From: Aphelenchoides besseyi
Taxonomy: Eukaryota; Nematoda; Chromadorea; Rhabditida; Aphelenchoididae
Direction: 5' to 3'
DNA length: 64,000 nt
Assembly: GCA_024699855.1 (NCBI GenBank)
Contig: JAMPIQ010000003.1
Coordinates: 4,464,001-4,528,000 of the forward strand
The notes under the pieces were generated by a model. It was not told the origin of the DNA. It did no database searches and saw only the letters and a list, made by a program, of their open reading frames with translations. Positions 19,835 through 34,300 of the stretch are shown piece by piece (positions within the stretch are counted from its first letter, which is position 1; every line of letters starts with the position of its first letter). The position numbers and the translations under genes were made by a program.

Positions 19835-20080
19835 TTAAGCGCCTTGTAAACAATGCCGACAAACATGCGAAGAAAACGAACTAACACTCGATCGATGGTT
19901 CTTTAACCGACGTTGGTTCACCAAATCTCCCGCCGAATCCTCGGTGTGCAAGCCCTTCGATTTCTTGTTCTTTCCGGCTATCAGTTTCTTGTTGAAGTGA
20001 AAGAACTCCTCTTTGTCGATCTGTTTAGTGTTGATGGTATAGTTGTACAGATTCAAGCTGTTCCTCAGCTCCTAAAACAC
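19835..20080 (-). CDS. Hypothetical exon, C-terminal
   Basis: After a TGTTTTAG acceptor the minus strand reads ELRNSLNLYNYTINTK, then EEFFHFNKKLIAGKNKK and a basic Ser-rich tail (RRLKNHRSSVSSFSSH) to a stop at 19835. It looks like the last exon of an unidentified gene. Candidate upstream exons (20388-20600) are listed separately because I cannot prove the link. Confidence 0.35.
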
Positions 20081-20387
20081 TCTCTTTATAACAATTCTGT
20101 TCCAGCAATTCAATCAACTAAACTTATAGAATTTACAGCGAAGTCAAAAGGCTTGTAAATTGGCTCAGCTTATTGAGAAGCAAATGACTTCGTTTATTAC
20201 TGTAAGCACGATGAGATCATAATCTCTTGTCTGATTTGTTGCCGAGTTAACGTAATAATCGGCTCAGCGACGTAAGAAATACGGTTCTCTTCGATCGAAC
20301 AATCTGTTAATGCATTTTCCAATCAACAAGACTTGTGTCCACGAAACAGACGGAATTTATAACGTAGAATGATGTTTAGTTCTTGCT

Positions 20388-20600
20388 TATTTGTCTGTCC
20401 ATTCTACGATACGCGGCGAAGTGCCGTCAAACCGAATTCCAAACACGTCAAGAGGATCAGAGTGCTCACTGTTTGGGGAATAACAGTCCTCACCAACAGT
20501 CATGATTTGTGCGATTAGCAAGCCAAAATTGGAATTTTCATTAGCGTCACTGGACGGCTCAACGAAGCGGGGCGGCTTTTTCCAAAAAGACCTGTGCGAT
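20388..20600 (-). CDS. Hypothetical exon
   Basis: Minus-strand open frame after a CGCACAG acceptor: SFWKKPPRFVEPSSDANE, then GLLIAQIMTVGEDCYSPN and a stretch ending SPRIVEWTDK at a TAA. It lacks an internal ATG at its start, so it must be an inner or last exon. The composition is acidic and serine-rich. No family is recognised. Confidence 0.3.
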
Positions 20601-21125
20601 TAAAGAACGCTTTAGACCAACGGTCCCTCGAGAAGTACGTCCAAATAAGTCGCCGCTGCAAATTCGGTGGTGTCATTAAACAACCAGCAATAAGACTTCA
20701 GAGAGAATCGTTAACACCTTTGCGTTTTGAATTGTTAATGGTGCGTTTTTCAATTGTTTCAAGGTTATGGTCAGAAACTGTGGCTCAAAATCTCGACAAT
20801 CAGACTGCAACTTCCCACATATAATGCTCATTCAACCGTGTCTTTTATCTGATTTAGTCCCGCCCATTAAATCCGATAGTCGCAGTATGTTTTCGAGAGA
20901 TAATTCACGAAGCTTCAGACCTATCAGCAATTTCTAAAACGAATCGGTCGGATTTCAGTTGGTTACGGTCATTGGCGTCAACAGTCAACGATCTCTTTTT
21001 ATCTGACTTTCTGCTTGCAAATGTTTGTTAGGTTCAATGTTGCGTGAAAAGATTCAGTTGAATACGTCCATTCGCTAATAAGTTTTGTTTCCAGTTTACA
21101 TCACGTTTGCAATCAGATTTCAATT

Positions 21126-22218
21126 ATGCCATCTGTTGTTTGGGAGTTTTTTACGAAAACTGCTGCGGGACCTAAATGTGTGCTATGTAATGATTTGAGA
21201 CGTCGCCGGGACTCATCGACGAAGACGATGTGGGTAAGTCGAAACAAGTTACCGTGTCAAACCAAATTTCCATAAATTTTAGGTACATCTCAAGTTGAAA
21301 CATCTAGACATCTATCGGCGTCTGCGTAATCCCGATTCGTGCAGAAACCCCGTTGCAACGAAAAGTTCAGAGGTGAGTAATCGTTCAGTCTTTGCTCTTT
21401 ATGTTCTTCTAATCTACGGTAAACGATAAGAAACAAATGAAAAGAGATATCCCACGAAAAGATTTGAGTAATCGAACTGAGGGTTGAAGATAATACCTTG
21501 AATCGACGTGTTTGTTCCATTAGTCTTGTTCCCGTCGAATGCCATATCGGGCAGCGACGATTGTGGTGGGTAGATGGTTTGCAAATTAATCCGTTGGACG
21601 CATGAAAATTGACCAGAGATGTTTGCGTCGAAAGGAAGATAATCTCGTTCAAAGAATTCCCGTTCGTATGTCCAATCTCGTTCGAATTTTTGCAGAAAAA
21701 CTGCAAAGTAAAAAGACAAAGAATTGAACGCCTCTTTTGTTACCGTAATCACGAATGTATTGTAGGCTCATGAAACAATCACAGAAACCAAAAGACCAAC
21801 ACTGTTCAATAACTCGACAATGAACAACTCGATTTCGTTGTGGCCCGATCCAACTGCCGTGTTTGCGGCACGAATGTCATCGATTGCTCCGGTATTCAGT
21901 CCGCTTGTCTACCAAAACCTATGTATTCCACCAACCTCTTCTATAACTCAAAGTCTAGCACTGAATAACGCCATTTTTGAGTTTTATGCTCAAATGTTAA
22001 CGAAGAACGGAATCAGTTACACTCCATTTTCGACCAATTCTTCTCTCAACAACCCAAACAAACTCGAACCTCGTCAGTTAGATTCCGATCGACCAATCAA
22101 TTCTATTTTCCCAACAAGTGAACATACACAAAAGTGCACGGCATGTAAAACAAAATCTCGAATGACTTGTCGAAAATGTAAACCAAATTTGTGTGTACCT
22201 ACATCCCAAAAGCATTGA
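21126..22218 (+). CDS. BED zinc finger protein with a piggyBac-like cysteine-rich tail
   Basis: Three in-phase exons, 21126-21233, 21283-21372 and 21766-22218, encode 216 residues. Exons 1-2 form a BED finger: SVVWEFFTKTAAGPKCVLC, then a basic loop, then VHLKLKH, giving C-x2-C...H-x5-H. BED fingers bind DNA and are common in transposase-derived proteins. Exon 3 is a Ser/Asn/Pro-rich linker that ends in QKCTACKTKSRMTCRKC and NLCVPTSQKH. The C-x2-C-x6-C-x2-C-x4-C spacing with a final His resembles the zinc-ribbon tail of piggyBac transposases. No DDE/DDD catalytic core is present. It could be a small domesticated DNA-binding protein, or a non-autonomous leftover whose core has been lost. Intron 2 is 393 bases and holds an antisense exon. 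Confidence 0.6.
21497..21700 (-). CDS. Antisense exon inside the BED gene intron
   Basis: A 204-base block flanked by ACTTTGCAG acceptor and AAG|GTATTA donor signals. It is open in frame and reads FLQKFERDWTYEREFFERD, then LPFDANISGQFSCVQRIN and an Asn/Thr-rich end. It lies wholly within intron 2 of the plus-strand gene. A possible following exon starts after CTTATTAG near 21081 (ANGRIQLNLFTQH, then stop). The gene it belongs to is not identified. Confidence 0.4.
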
Positions 22219-22424
22219 ACTAATTCCCTCTCAAATTGTCTACTATTAAGTGCAAACTAATGATCTCAAAACATTATATTAACAATACAATTCTTCTCGT
22301 TGTATCGTATTCCTTTCATAGTCATCTGCTTCTTTGTACTCATGTTCAGTAAACAGTATGTTCAATGTAAAATGCATTTGAAGGCGGTTTACCAGCCAAT
22401 GAACTCAGACGTTTGGTTTATCTG

Positions 22425-22625
22425 TTAACTGATAAAACGAAAAATGAAGTCGATTGTAAAACAATTTGCTGTAAAAGCAAATTCGTCCCAGAAGTGAATG
22501 ACCCAAAGAGTTAGACGTGTGAACAAAAGCCAAATGCAGTTTGCAGGATGAAGTGCTGGGCAGCACTCTTTCGTTTGGTCCTGTAACTTTTGATCATTGG
22601 CGACCGTCAAATCGTTTACCGCCAT
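22425..22625 (-). CDS. Small hypothetical membrane-like ORF
   Basis: MAVNDLTVANDQKLQDQ opens a 66-codon frame with two Cys near the middle and a hydrophobic Trp/Phe-rich segment (CIWLLFTRLTLWVIHFW). The ATG sits in a divergent arrangement with the thiolase gene starting at 22944. No homology is recognised, and it may be the 5' exon of the antisense gene at 21497. Confidence 0.25.
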   Translation of the reverse strand: MAVNDLTVANDQKLQDQTKECCPALHPANCIWLLFTRLTLWVIHFWDEFAFTANCFTIDFIFRFIS

Positions 22626-22943
22626 CTCCGGCGAGTGCTCGATGTTTCACTTCGCTCGAATTTGTTGTTTTCATGAGTTCAATTTTCATAGTTTTGCTGA
22701 AACTTTAAATCGTCGACTTCTGGTAAGTTTTTCTCGAATACGAACAGGAAATTCACTTTGTGAATGTTTTCGAATTCGTCAGTTTCAGGCGCATAGTGTG
22801 AACGGTTGCAAGAGCGAAATAATTTGATGATAAGCTGATCGAAGTGGCGCGACAGAGAAAATCACTCCACCGCTTTGCAACAACCAACTCGCTGTGATTT
22901 CGATTCACTTAATTGTGGTGGCTAATTGATCAGTGGATTCGAA

Positions 22944-24463
22944 ATGGATGCCTACATTTTGTCTTCGGTACGCACTCCGATTGCCACTTTTCGTGGCTCT
23001 TTCAGCGCGTTGAGTGCCGTTGATTTGGGTGTTATCGCCGGAAAAGAAGCACTCGTTCGTGCAGGTTTGTTAGTTGAGCGATTTGTTTGAGTCACCGTGG
23101 GAATTCAGGTGTTTCACAGAATCAAATCGACGAAACCATCACCGGATCGGTTTTGACTGCTGGTCAGGGCCAAAATGTTAGTCGTCAAATTGCATTGAAA
23201 ATTGGTAGGAATTATTCTTATCAATACATTTGTTTGTTTAATTTTTAGGAATTCCCGAAGAACGTGAAGCTTTCACGGTCAACAAAGTTTGTGCTTCCTC
23301 TTTGAAGGCCATTATTTTGGCGAGCCAAGCAATTCAAGTAGGATATCGAGATTGCGTTTTGGTTGTTGGAACTGAGAGTATGACGAATGCTCCTTTTTAT
23401 TTGAATCGTGGTGACCACGGTTATGGAGATTTGAAGTTGATTGTAAGTCAGAAATTTAAAGGCAATTATGCTCTTTTTTAGGATGCAATCCAACGGTAAG
23501 ATAATTTTGGATACGTTCGATCATTTGCTTTCTTTCTTCGCCTTTAGAGATGGAATCACAGATGCATTGCTGAACGATTCAATGGGACTGTGTGCCGAAA
23601 AGTCGGCCAAAGATTATGGATTTAGTCGTGCTGATCAAGACGAATTCGCACTCGAATCTTATGCTCGAGCAGCCAATTCATGGAGTGTTAGTACTCCAAA
23701 ACAGATATATTTTAGTCGATTGTTATCTTTCAGACGAACGCTTTTCAAGACGAAGTTGTTCCCGTCGAAATACCACAGCGACGTGGAGCGCCAACGGTTA
23801 TTAAAGAAGACGAGGAGTACAAACGGTTGGTTCAGAATTTTCGCTTTTTGCATTGTTGTTTTAGTTTGATCAAAGAGAAAGTACCCACATTGCAACCTGC
23901 TTTCCTCAAGGATGGAACTGGAACGATTACGGCCGCCAATGCAAGTTCTCTTAATGATGGAGCCGCAGGACTAGTTGTTGCTTCCGAGCAATTTGTTCAT
24001 CAATCGAAACTCAAACCGTTAGCAAAAATCATCGGATATGCGGAAGCGGGACGAGCACCCGTTGATTTCACCGTTGCTCCCATTAATGCAGTTGAGATTC
24101 TGTTGCAAAAAAATGGTTTGAATAAGAGCGAAATTGCACGATGGGAGTTGAACGAAGCCTTCAGTGTTACTGGACTCGCTTTCATCAAACATTTCGGCTT
24201 GGATCCGAAGATTGTGAATTCTCGTGGTGGAGCAGTTGCTTTGGGTCATCCGATTGGGTTTGTTAAAAACATAAACGATCATCCAACCGACGTTCTAGAA
24301 TGTCTGGAGCTCGAATTGTTGTCAGTTTGGTACATCAGTTGAAGCCAGGTGAATATGGAGTTAGTGCGATTTGTAATGGCGGTCGGTTCATTCAAAATTA
24401 ATACCCGATGAGTGTTCATTTTCAGGAGGTGGCTCTTCATCGATTTTAATTCAACGAGTTTGA
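22944..24463 (+). CDS. Acetyl-CoA C-acetyltransferase without a leader (thiolase II)
   Basis: Starts [18 protein letters not shown] at 22944 and stops at TGA 24461-24463, with about eight exons separated by roughly 40-60-base introns. Thiolase landmarks are all present: acyl-accepting Cys in [31 protein letters not shown], the His motif [11 protein letters not shown] and the second Cys in ICNGGGGSS. The enzyme condenses two acetyl-CoA to acetoacetyl-CoA or cleaves it. There is no N-terminal targeting extension, so I infer a cytosolic (ACAT2-like) form feeding the mevalonate route. A second thiolase follows 303 bases downstream on the same strand. The reading frame is undamaged. Confidence 0.9.
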
Positions 24464-24524
24464 TCGCAGAAATTATGAATGAAAAAATAGTTGATACAAA
24501 AGCGATTGTATTCTGAATTGGACG

Positions 24525-24530
24525 AATAAA
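24525..24530 (+). terminator. Poly(A) signal of the first thiolase
   Basis: AATAAA 62 bases after the stop, upstream of the second thiolase. It fits 3' end formation between two closely spaced genes. Confidence 0.5.
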
Positions 24531-24760
24531 TGTTGTCATTGAATTATTCTATTAGTCGTCTGGCTGGTTGTTCCGATGGCCTTTGTTATTGAAGGGAAAG
24601 AAGTGAATTTCGATCACGAGTAGTCAGTCGGGTGCATTTTCTTATCATGAGTGTTCGTTGAACTCGGTTCGTCCGTTTCATAAGCTGCTCGTTTTCCGCG
24701 TCTATTCATGATCAATCCGAAGAACGTGATTGTTTTCATTTGATTCTTTTTAAGTTTCAG

Positions 24761-26515
<1,755 letters not shown>

Positions 26516-27034
26516 TCAAAGGTTAATCCGTTTTCATCGCATAATCTTTCAATTGCATCCAAACTTTTTAGGTTTTCTATTTGTGCATTGGTGAGATAGA
26601 GTTTGTTTTTGTTGTTGTTGTTTTATCAATACACTATTCACATAAGGATAACTTAATTGAAAATAAGATTAGTCTTACTGTATATCGTTTTGTTTATTTT
26701 GGCGTTGGAAAAATTGCAAGCATATTTAGCGAGAAAGAGCAATTCGATGTACAAATTGAATAACAACAAGAAATCAATTAGAACAAGTAAGCAAATATCT
26801 AAGAAATTGCCTTTACGAAAAACGCTGCAATCTATAAGACACGTATAGAGAATATACAATTGTTTCGAGTACCCGAATTGAAAGTTTGCACCTAAGAAGA
26901 GAATCATTTGTGTCCTAAGTAAACTAGACAGATGGTTTGAGAAGTGAGCGGAAATAAACTAAAGTTCCCCGTATTGTTTTCAATCAACATTGTGCATATA
27001 CGTGTTTCAGCACCAGATGAATGTGTGAACTTAG
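26516..27034. other. AT-rich intergenic stretch
   Basis: Separates convergent genes (thiolase ends 26515, receptor ends 27035). No coding signal. Small frames on both strands are AT-driven. Confidence 0.5.
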
Positions 27035-28384
27035 TCAAAGTGAGACTGCGGTCATGTTGCCCGTTCCGTTCGAAATATCGTTCGCGTTCTGAGAATGTGA
27101 AGAATCGTTGCTGTTCGTTTCGGTTTCTTTTTTCGTTTGTGCATTTGGTGTTTCGTGGATCGAATCGTATCGACGTCGAGACCGTCGACTGAGAATCGAG
27201 TATGGACAGATCTTTTTGAATGCACGTCGATATGGTCGAAGAAAAAGTAATGTAGTCAACGAGTTGGTTAAAGGATGCATCGCAATAATTGCTTCACCAA
27301 TCACAAACCACTCAAGATTGATTTCAATGTTGAACATGAAGCAGAGATCTACAGCAAAATAATTAGTTAGTTTTTTTGAATTTATCTACTCACTAGCTGC
27401 ATAATACGGTGTAGCCAAAACCAATGGCATAAATGCTTGTAACTAAAACACATTGATAAATAATGAATAGTCAAAAAAACTCACAGTGTAAGTGAAAACA
27501 ACTCCTTTTTGTTGCTGCAGTTGTCGTGGATTCAACGATCGACCAATCGACTTTCGAGCTGTTTTGGATTGTCGTCGTAATATAGAGGAAAGAACCAACA
27601 GGTTGCAGACGAACGAGAAAATGAAAAACGATGGAGCCAAAATGAAGAAGAAGAACTAAAGTAAACTCGTTAGTTCGTTGTGACGACTGAAGTGAATACT
27701 TACAACATTGGTGTACTGAGACATGGTGACATAAAGAAACCTGTAAATGATGTCGAATGAGTTTGAAAGTCAAATCAATTAACTTACATGTAATCGAACA
27801 ATACGGTGCTTTGTAGAAAAAGATCGTAAATGGCCACAACCATTGGGATCGCAAAACACACTCCGTTTATGATGGCCAATGATCGTAGACTCAATTGATA
27901 GTTCTGACAAACGTACAGATATTGATCGATGGCAAGAACGGGAAACAAGAAATAACACACATAGCTCGTGTTGTACAAAACCGTACGCACAAAACTTGCC
28001 ATAAACAACGAAAGTTTGTACTAAAAATAATCAGTGACTTGCGAACAGCTTTATATGTTGTTTTACCTCATTAAACACGGCGAATAAATAAACAAAATTT
28101 AGAAGTAGGAATCCAATTAAACCGAATAAATTCGCCATGGTCATTCCAAGTGTTGGAAACTTGACGCGTGACGTGATGAGTCCCGGTTTGAGTCCCATAT
28201 AAGCCAAAAGAATGTTCGGTGGTAAGGCAATAAAATAGAGAATAACATAAATAAGAGAGTTGGGCTGAAAATGAATTATTGAATGAACTAGTCTGATTAG
28301 AAATCAACATACCACGTATTCTTGTAATGCGGGGACTTCATCGGTAATTAGACTCGCGTTGTCTACAGGTTTGAAAAATGACAT
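27035..28384 (-). CDS. Seven-transmembrane serpentine-type receptor
   Basis: Start at ATG 28384 (MSFFKPVDNASLITDE), stop at 27035-27037, with about seven exons and small introns. Membrane segments in order include NSLIYVILYFIALPPNIL, TMANLFGLIGFLLLNFVYLF, TSYVCYFLFPVLAIDQYLYV, AIINGVCFAIPMVVAIYDLF, FFFFILAPSFFIFSFVCNLL, FMPLVLATPYYA and PLTNSLTTLLFLRPYRRAF. The FMP...P in helix 6 and the PxxxxxxLLFLRPYR end of helix 7 resemble nematode Str-superfamily chemoreceptors. The cytoplasmic tail is basic, then Asn/Ser/Thr-rich. It is likely a chemosensory GPCR. The exact subfamily (Srd, Srh or Str) cannot be fixed by eye. Confidence 0.75.
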
Positions 28385-31300
28385 CTGAAAAGGAATTCGT
28401 TATTCAATGATAGATAACATTGTCGCGTGTGCTGTTCGCTCTTCAAAACCGTACGTTCGATTCAAAGATACGGAAATAGATGTTTGAATATCGAAAAAGA
28501 AATTGGAAAGAACCAAAAATTTTAAGTGCAACAAAGAATACGAAAGATCTTATGATGACAAGTGGTCTTGAGAATATGAAGGTTAAAGAAGGATTAAAGT
28601 CAAAAGAACGGAGGAGTGTGAAATCGTGAATTTTTTCTTATCCTCACTTTGAAATTATTCAAAAAACCTGATACGCAACAAAGAAAACGTGCAAGTCCAA
28701 CTATTCTCGGGTTGATGTTTGTACTTGCAACAACAAACAAAGAAACGAGAACTCTAGACGTGAATCCCTCATCTACGGTAACAGGAACTGGTAATTGAAC
28801 GGTAATAAAGTTGCGTTTAATGGGAATTCGTAGGCGAAAAAACAAACACATTTCGACCATATGGACACAATCGAATGAAGTTACTTGATGCAACTCAAAA
28901 AGAAACAAAAACAGAACCGGTCAAATGGCTTTTGATGTCCGACGACACTAAGACCGATGAGGATTAGCGTTATAGGATCAAAGTCGCAAAGAACTAATAC
29001 GCTTCCACTGCATCATGTTCGTTGTCATTGGTCGGAATTTGGCTGTAAAAAATGACTTCAATTGACAGACGAGTGTCATGTTATTTTCAGAACAATGGGG
29101 ATTACTGCAGTAAATCGTCTATTTTGCATGCTAACTATTTTTGATACTTTCGTTACTGTAGATTCGAGGATATGTCCTTTGATGCAAAATCTGTTGACCA
29201 TTGAACTCTCGCTTTCGGACGTGATGTTACGTTTGTTCAGCATAAAAACAACACACTGGTGGACTTTTTAGTCAACAAGCAATGTGAAGAATTCCAGTAA
29301 TGCAATTTGAAATGCAAGAGAACAAACTTCGTCTATTTGTCGGCTCATTGGCAATTGCAACATCATCGCATCGATGAATTATTCTTCAAAGCACGAACTT
29401 ACACCGTACGAAAAAGTGGAAAAACGTGTTCGTCCGTCCACTTCAGCTATCAATGGACAAACGGGAGGCAGCGCTTCGGCAATGAATCCAAAAGTATTAC
29501 GGTTCAGTGGAGCGTGCCGAATTGCGGAAATCGAGTCCGAAACAAGGAGTGTTAAGAAAAGTAGATTGAAACATGTCTTCAATTACCTATTCTGATATTT
29601 GATGTTCACAATCGAATGTCTGTGAAGTCATGGAAAAAAAGAAGATCTCTTATGGATTGTTTATAATAAACAAAAACCAATTAACGTCAGATTCCAAGAA
29701 CTAAGCAATTAGAAGATATGATAATCGAATAAAAGGGCCAAATCTCTCGCAACAAAATGATTTCAGATTTGTGACCTTCTTCTCGATGCCAATTGAACGG
29801 CTTCGCGAATCGCAAAAGAGCGGTGCCATTTGTTCTTGTGGTATGGTTAATCGGAAGCCGTTAATTCGTGAAGCGGCGGGATAATCCAAAAGATCGAAGA
29901 GAAATTTGTTCTACGAGTCACTAGTTTAACACGCTTGTTTATCACTCAGCCTGTTCGTTGAGACAAGTGACTAAATTAATGATCAGAAATAAATAAAAAC
30001 GAAGAATCAAATTTTGTTCGTGGTCCTTGAAAAAGAAACCGCAACGACAGAAAACTCGCGTATGTGCGAAGTCTTCGTTAGCGTATAGTATTTCTTACAG
30101 CAAATTAAATCTTCGATTCATTCGACCGTACGGACACAAGTTGTTGTAACTGATAAGCACGTCCGTCTTCACCATCGCGTTTGCCCATCTGCTTATTCAA
30201 CCAACGAACTGTCCCGAGAATCGTGTCCCAAACATGCAGATGCATTTGACGTTCAGTTGCCGTTTACAGGACAAGAAAGCTGTTCAGAATTTCGGACGCT
30301 TTTCAGTGAGCCTTCGAGTTGCGCGCTTCTCGAATTCAATAGATGGGTTTGTTTAGATCGAACTTTGAATTACAAAGTGACATCAACCCATCAGAAAATG
30401 GCAGGCGTTCGTTTGAAGAAAAAGATTAATAAGCGGCGAATGTTCAGGAAATGATGCTTACTAGAACTTAATCGAAAATGCGCGGGCCAATAGAAAACCG
30501 TTGAACGAGATTAAAATAAACAGAATTAAGAGTACAAGAAGTTTGGAATACAAGATACCGTACGAAACGAAATGGATGGATAAATAAACGGTTTTCGATT
30601 AACAGATTAGCTTTCAAATGCTAAATTGTGAACACTTAGGAGAAATTCCGCTTGGTCAATTCGTTGGCTTCAATGAACAACGACCGTGATTTCCGCTACA
30701 TACCATTAATGCTTAAAAGGCTTCACGTTCTGGGATTAATCCGTACTTGAGCACTCATTCTTGCTTATCTGATCATTCGACCAGTCTACGCCTTTAACTC
30801 TACACTGTTTGTACTCTTTGCGACTAAATGCCGTTGAAAATTGGCAATTTAGTCGTGTTCTATTCCCGAGAATTCGTGATTCTTGTTTCCGCCATTTCCA
30901 AGCATTAGAACAAAAAGTAGCCCTTGAAAGGATTAAACCCACTATGCTCAGTGGTGACAAATCGCTCTCGATTTATGCTCCTTTGCAACCTCTGACTCAA
31001 CCATAAATCAAAGGAAATCCCCGCATGCACAAAAAATGTCTCATTTCGTACCGTAGACTTGGAGGATAAACGTGTCAAATGGTTTGCAACGCACGAACGG
31101 GGAAGTAAGCAAAAAGAAAACAAAACAAAAGTCAAAACGTGCTTGAAATTTAATGCCCGACTCGAATTGATGAACTTAGCAGTGGGAAGAAGCGAAGTCG
31201 GTAAATGTTTCCATGTTCCGGTTAAAAAGGCGGACGCAAACTACTCGGACACCAACAACGATCCGTGGGATTCGAGTTCGCTACAGTGGCGAAAGTACGT

Positions 31301-34300
31301 ATTTTGTCATTCGACTGTGATGTCGATTGGAATTCGACAACACAGAATGCGGAACAGTTGGCAGAAACTCGGGGAAGTAATTTTCTTTCATTTGTGATGC
31401 TTCATGGCCGTCAAAGAAACGTGAAGATGAGGTCAAATTGAGAAGCGTGCGGTGGAATTCGAGGCAAAGTACGAAGATGTCGTTTATTTCGTGACGTTGC
31501 GAACAACAACGGAATGAAATTATAAACACGATGAAGAGGATTGTGATTTCTGATCGCGCTACTCAGAACGAACAAAGTTGGTCGTATAATTCATTACAAA
31601 TAAACAGTACCAAAAAAGTTCACGAAGAAAACGCGGAGGCAACTCGAAGTGTAAATGACAAGCAAAGAAGCGTCCGGTTTACAATTCTCATGGCTTAAGA
31701 AGGAAGTCCCTAAGCCGTTCGTATTACTGAGGATAATCAAAACCGACTCAATCTCAATGCTCGTGCTGAGCTTTTGCCGAGAAGCCGCTGAATGTGCGAA
31801 GATAAACCGAACGCAGAAAAAGAATGAAGATTCCGACTTCTGAATGAATTGGCCAAATTATGACTCAATAGAAGATACTTCGCTTGCAACGACGAGAGAA
31901 CATGACGCCAATAGATTGCGGTATACATGCAAAATCGATTCACAAAAACACCACTTCAGATTCGTACACATGATGCGCAATGAAATTCGTTTTCTTTTGT
32001 CTTCAGCTCCAAGCCAATTGCATCATCAAAGACACGAATTTACAAAGATGTCCGACGAACAGATGCGACCCACAGTGGAAAAGGAGGAAAACGAAATTAA
32101 CATAAAATTCGCCAATTATCGTCGTTTGGAATCTCGTTACCGTAATTCGAAACCGCACGAAACGCACCGAGTTCCCAGTTATTAGTCTGCACACACGCAA
32201 TGAACTCGACCACATTGTGTTGCTCGCAATTAGTGATCTTTCTATTCAAAAGTGCAAGTGATCTCCCGATCTCAGAGCTCCTGCTCGAGCACATTGCTTA
32301 TGAGATTGTTTTTGAAAATACGGAAAGTTCATTAAATTTGGTGTTTGAAATTTGACACGAACAAGCTGCTCGTTCTTTCTTTGGCCGGAAGATGAAAGTT
32401 CGAATTCGAATTGGTTTATAAGAACCGAGAGCTCATTCATTTCAAGGAAATAAACAAAGATCTGAAGCGAGAAAAAGTGGAATTCCCTACGAGTTTCGAA
32501 CACTTAAACGCGCAAAAGAACAAAAATAGAAGAGGCAAAGAAAATTTGAATTTTAAATGAATTTGACCAAACGGCATCTTGAGTTTTGTGCAAACTTTTC
32601 CGCCTCCGACCGGATTTTCATCATACAATCGAACTTGAGATTCCGTTCGAATGGTTGTCGTTTATCAAATTTGCTTTCAACAAACTTTTTTCAAATGAAA
32701 CTCGGTGCTGTGATGCTCACAAGCAGTCTAATGAAATCAGATCGATGGAAAACGGATTGACAATCTGAAACCAAAGGGTAGTTGTTCCGGTCGCTGGTTA
32801 GCGTTTGATCTTCTGGTGAGAATCTACGTCATTTAAAGCTGTTCAAGACCATGTCATTACCGCAAGTTTGTTGACTAACATCGAAGAATGTCACTTGGAA
32901 CATTGACCGTTACATTTTGGGTAATGAGTATTTTGGCATGGGCTTATTGGGAACCATTGTTTCTGGCCTTCAAATATTCCCATCATTCAGTCAACAACGG
33001 CAATTTATTAGCAACATTCTCTGCTCGAAACTATTTCTAGCGTTGAATATGAAAATGTGACCTTTTCAGTCGAATGCCAAGTGACATCCACAGTCTCCAA
33101 GCGGTAATACAGAACGAACGAAAGTGTTACAGCAATTACACGATGAAAAGAATGATTTAGACCGAAGGTTGATAGATCGGAACACTTGAACACTTGAGCT
33201 CACATAAATAATAGTCCAATAAAATCAACGATAATCGAATGACGGCCGTTAAAATGGTAAACCAAAACGAGAAGTACATTCACTAGAAAGAGGTCACTTG
33301 AAAAAACCCAACAATGACCGAAGATTATTGAGTTTATGAACGTAAATAAACGCTTGCACACTATTCGATTATTTCATTGTACGACCTCGCAGTTATTTTC
33401 GTCAATTACCAACAGCTGCAATTTGCTGCACTGTCGAGTTCGTGAATGAAATTTAATTCCGTTTCCGTTCGAATTCTAATCACGCACAAACGCAACAAGC
33501 TATAGAACAAGTAGGAAGGACGTTGAAATCTGCTTAAGCACGTTGGGAAACAATGAACTGAAATTCACGGTTTTTGCATGAGCACCTTCTGCAAATCGTG
33601 GAATTCACGAGCAGTTCGGTCGCCCTGTGTTCCATCGATATTCGTCCATTCAACCGCCCACAAATCGACGAAGAACAATGGGAAGTTTTGGAGTGTCAAA
33701 GATTGGTCAGATTCTGACTAACTGCTAAAAGGAAAACGCGAAATTGGGCAAAAAAGTTGACGCTCAAATGGAGAAACGTTCCGACGCTATGGGAGTTGTC
33801 GTCGTTGGTGACATCAACGGTAAATTGGTTTGGACAGACAAAATTCACGGATTGCCCATTAAACGGCCGACAAATCGTTGTGAAGCCTAAGGGCGTCAAG
33901 ACGTGACTTTTCACTCATTTTAATTTGCAAATTACGTGCCCTTCTTGACTGTGACGAAGACCTCAGAAATTAGAAAAGATTTTCTCAGACGCAAACTTAC
34001 TGTGGTGTCCGGTTATTTTGATTTATCCGAAGTTATTTATAAATGAGAACCTTCAGAAATGCGTCAAACGATGGCACCCGAAATAACCAACTAACTTGCC
34101 TGAGATCTTAGAAGTTTGTGTCGTCTCAGAGTGGACTGAATGGCTTGTAATGAATCGGTCAATGAAGGCCAATCAATCCTGTTTACAAAATGGTCTTCTC
34201 ACTAATAAGCTTATGAAACCGAGTTCAATGAAACGGATCGTTGGTTTGTGTGCAAAACATAATTGCGACCAAGGGGTCACGGTACGTTGGAGGGATCGAC

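Noticed and set aside
29374..29595. 73-codon basic ORF
   Set aside because: Looks mildly protein-like but overlaps another frame, has no domain, no partner exon and lies in a gene desert.
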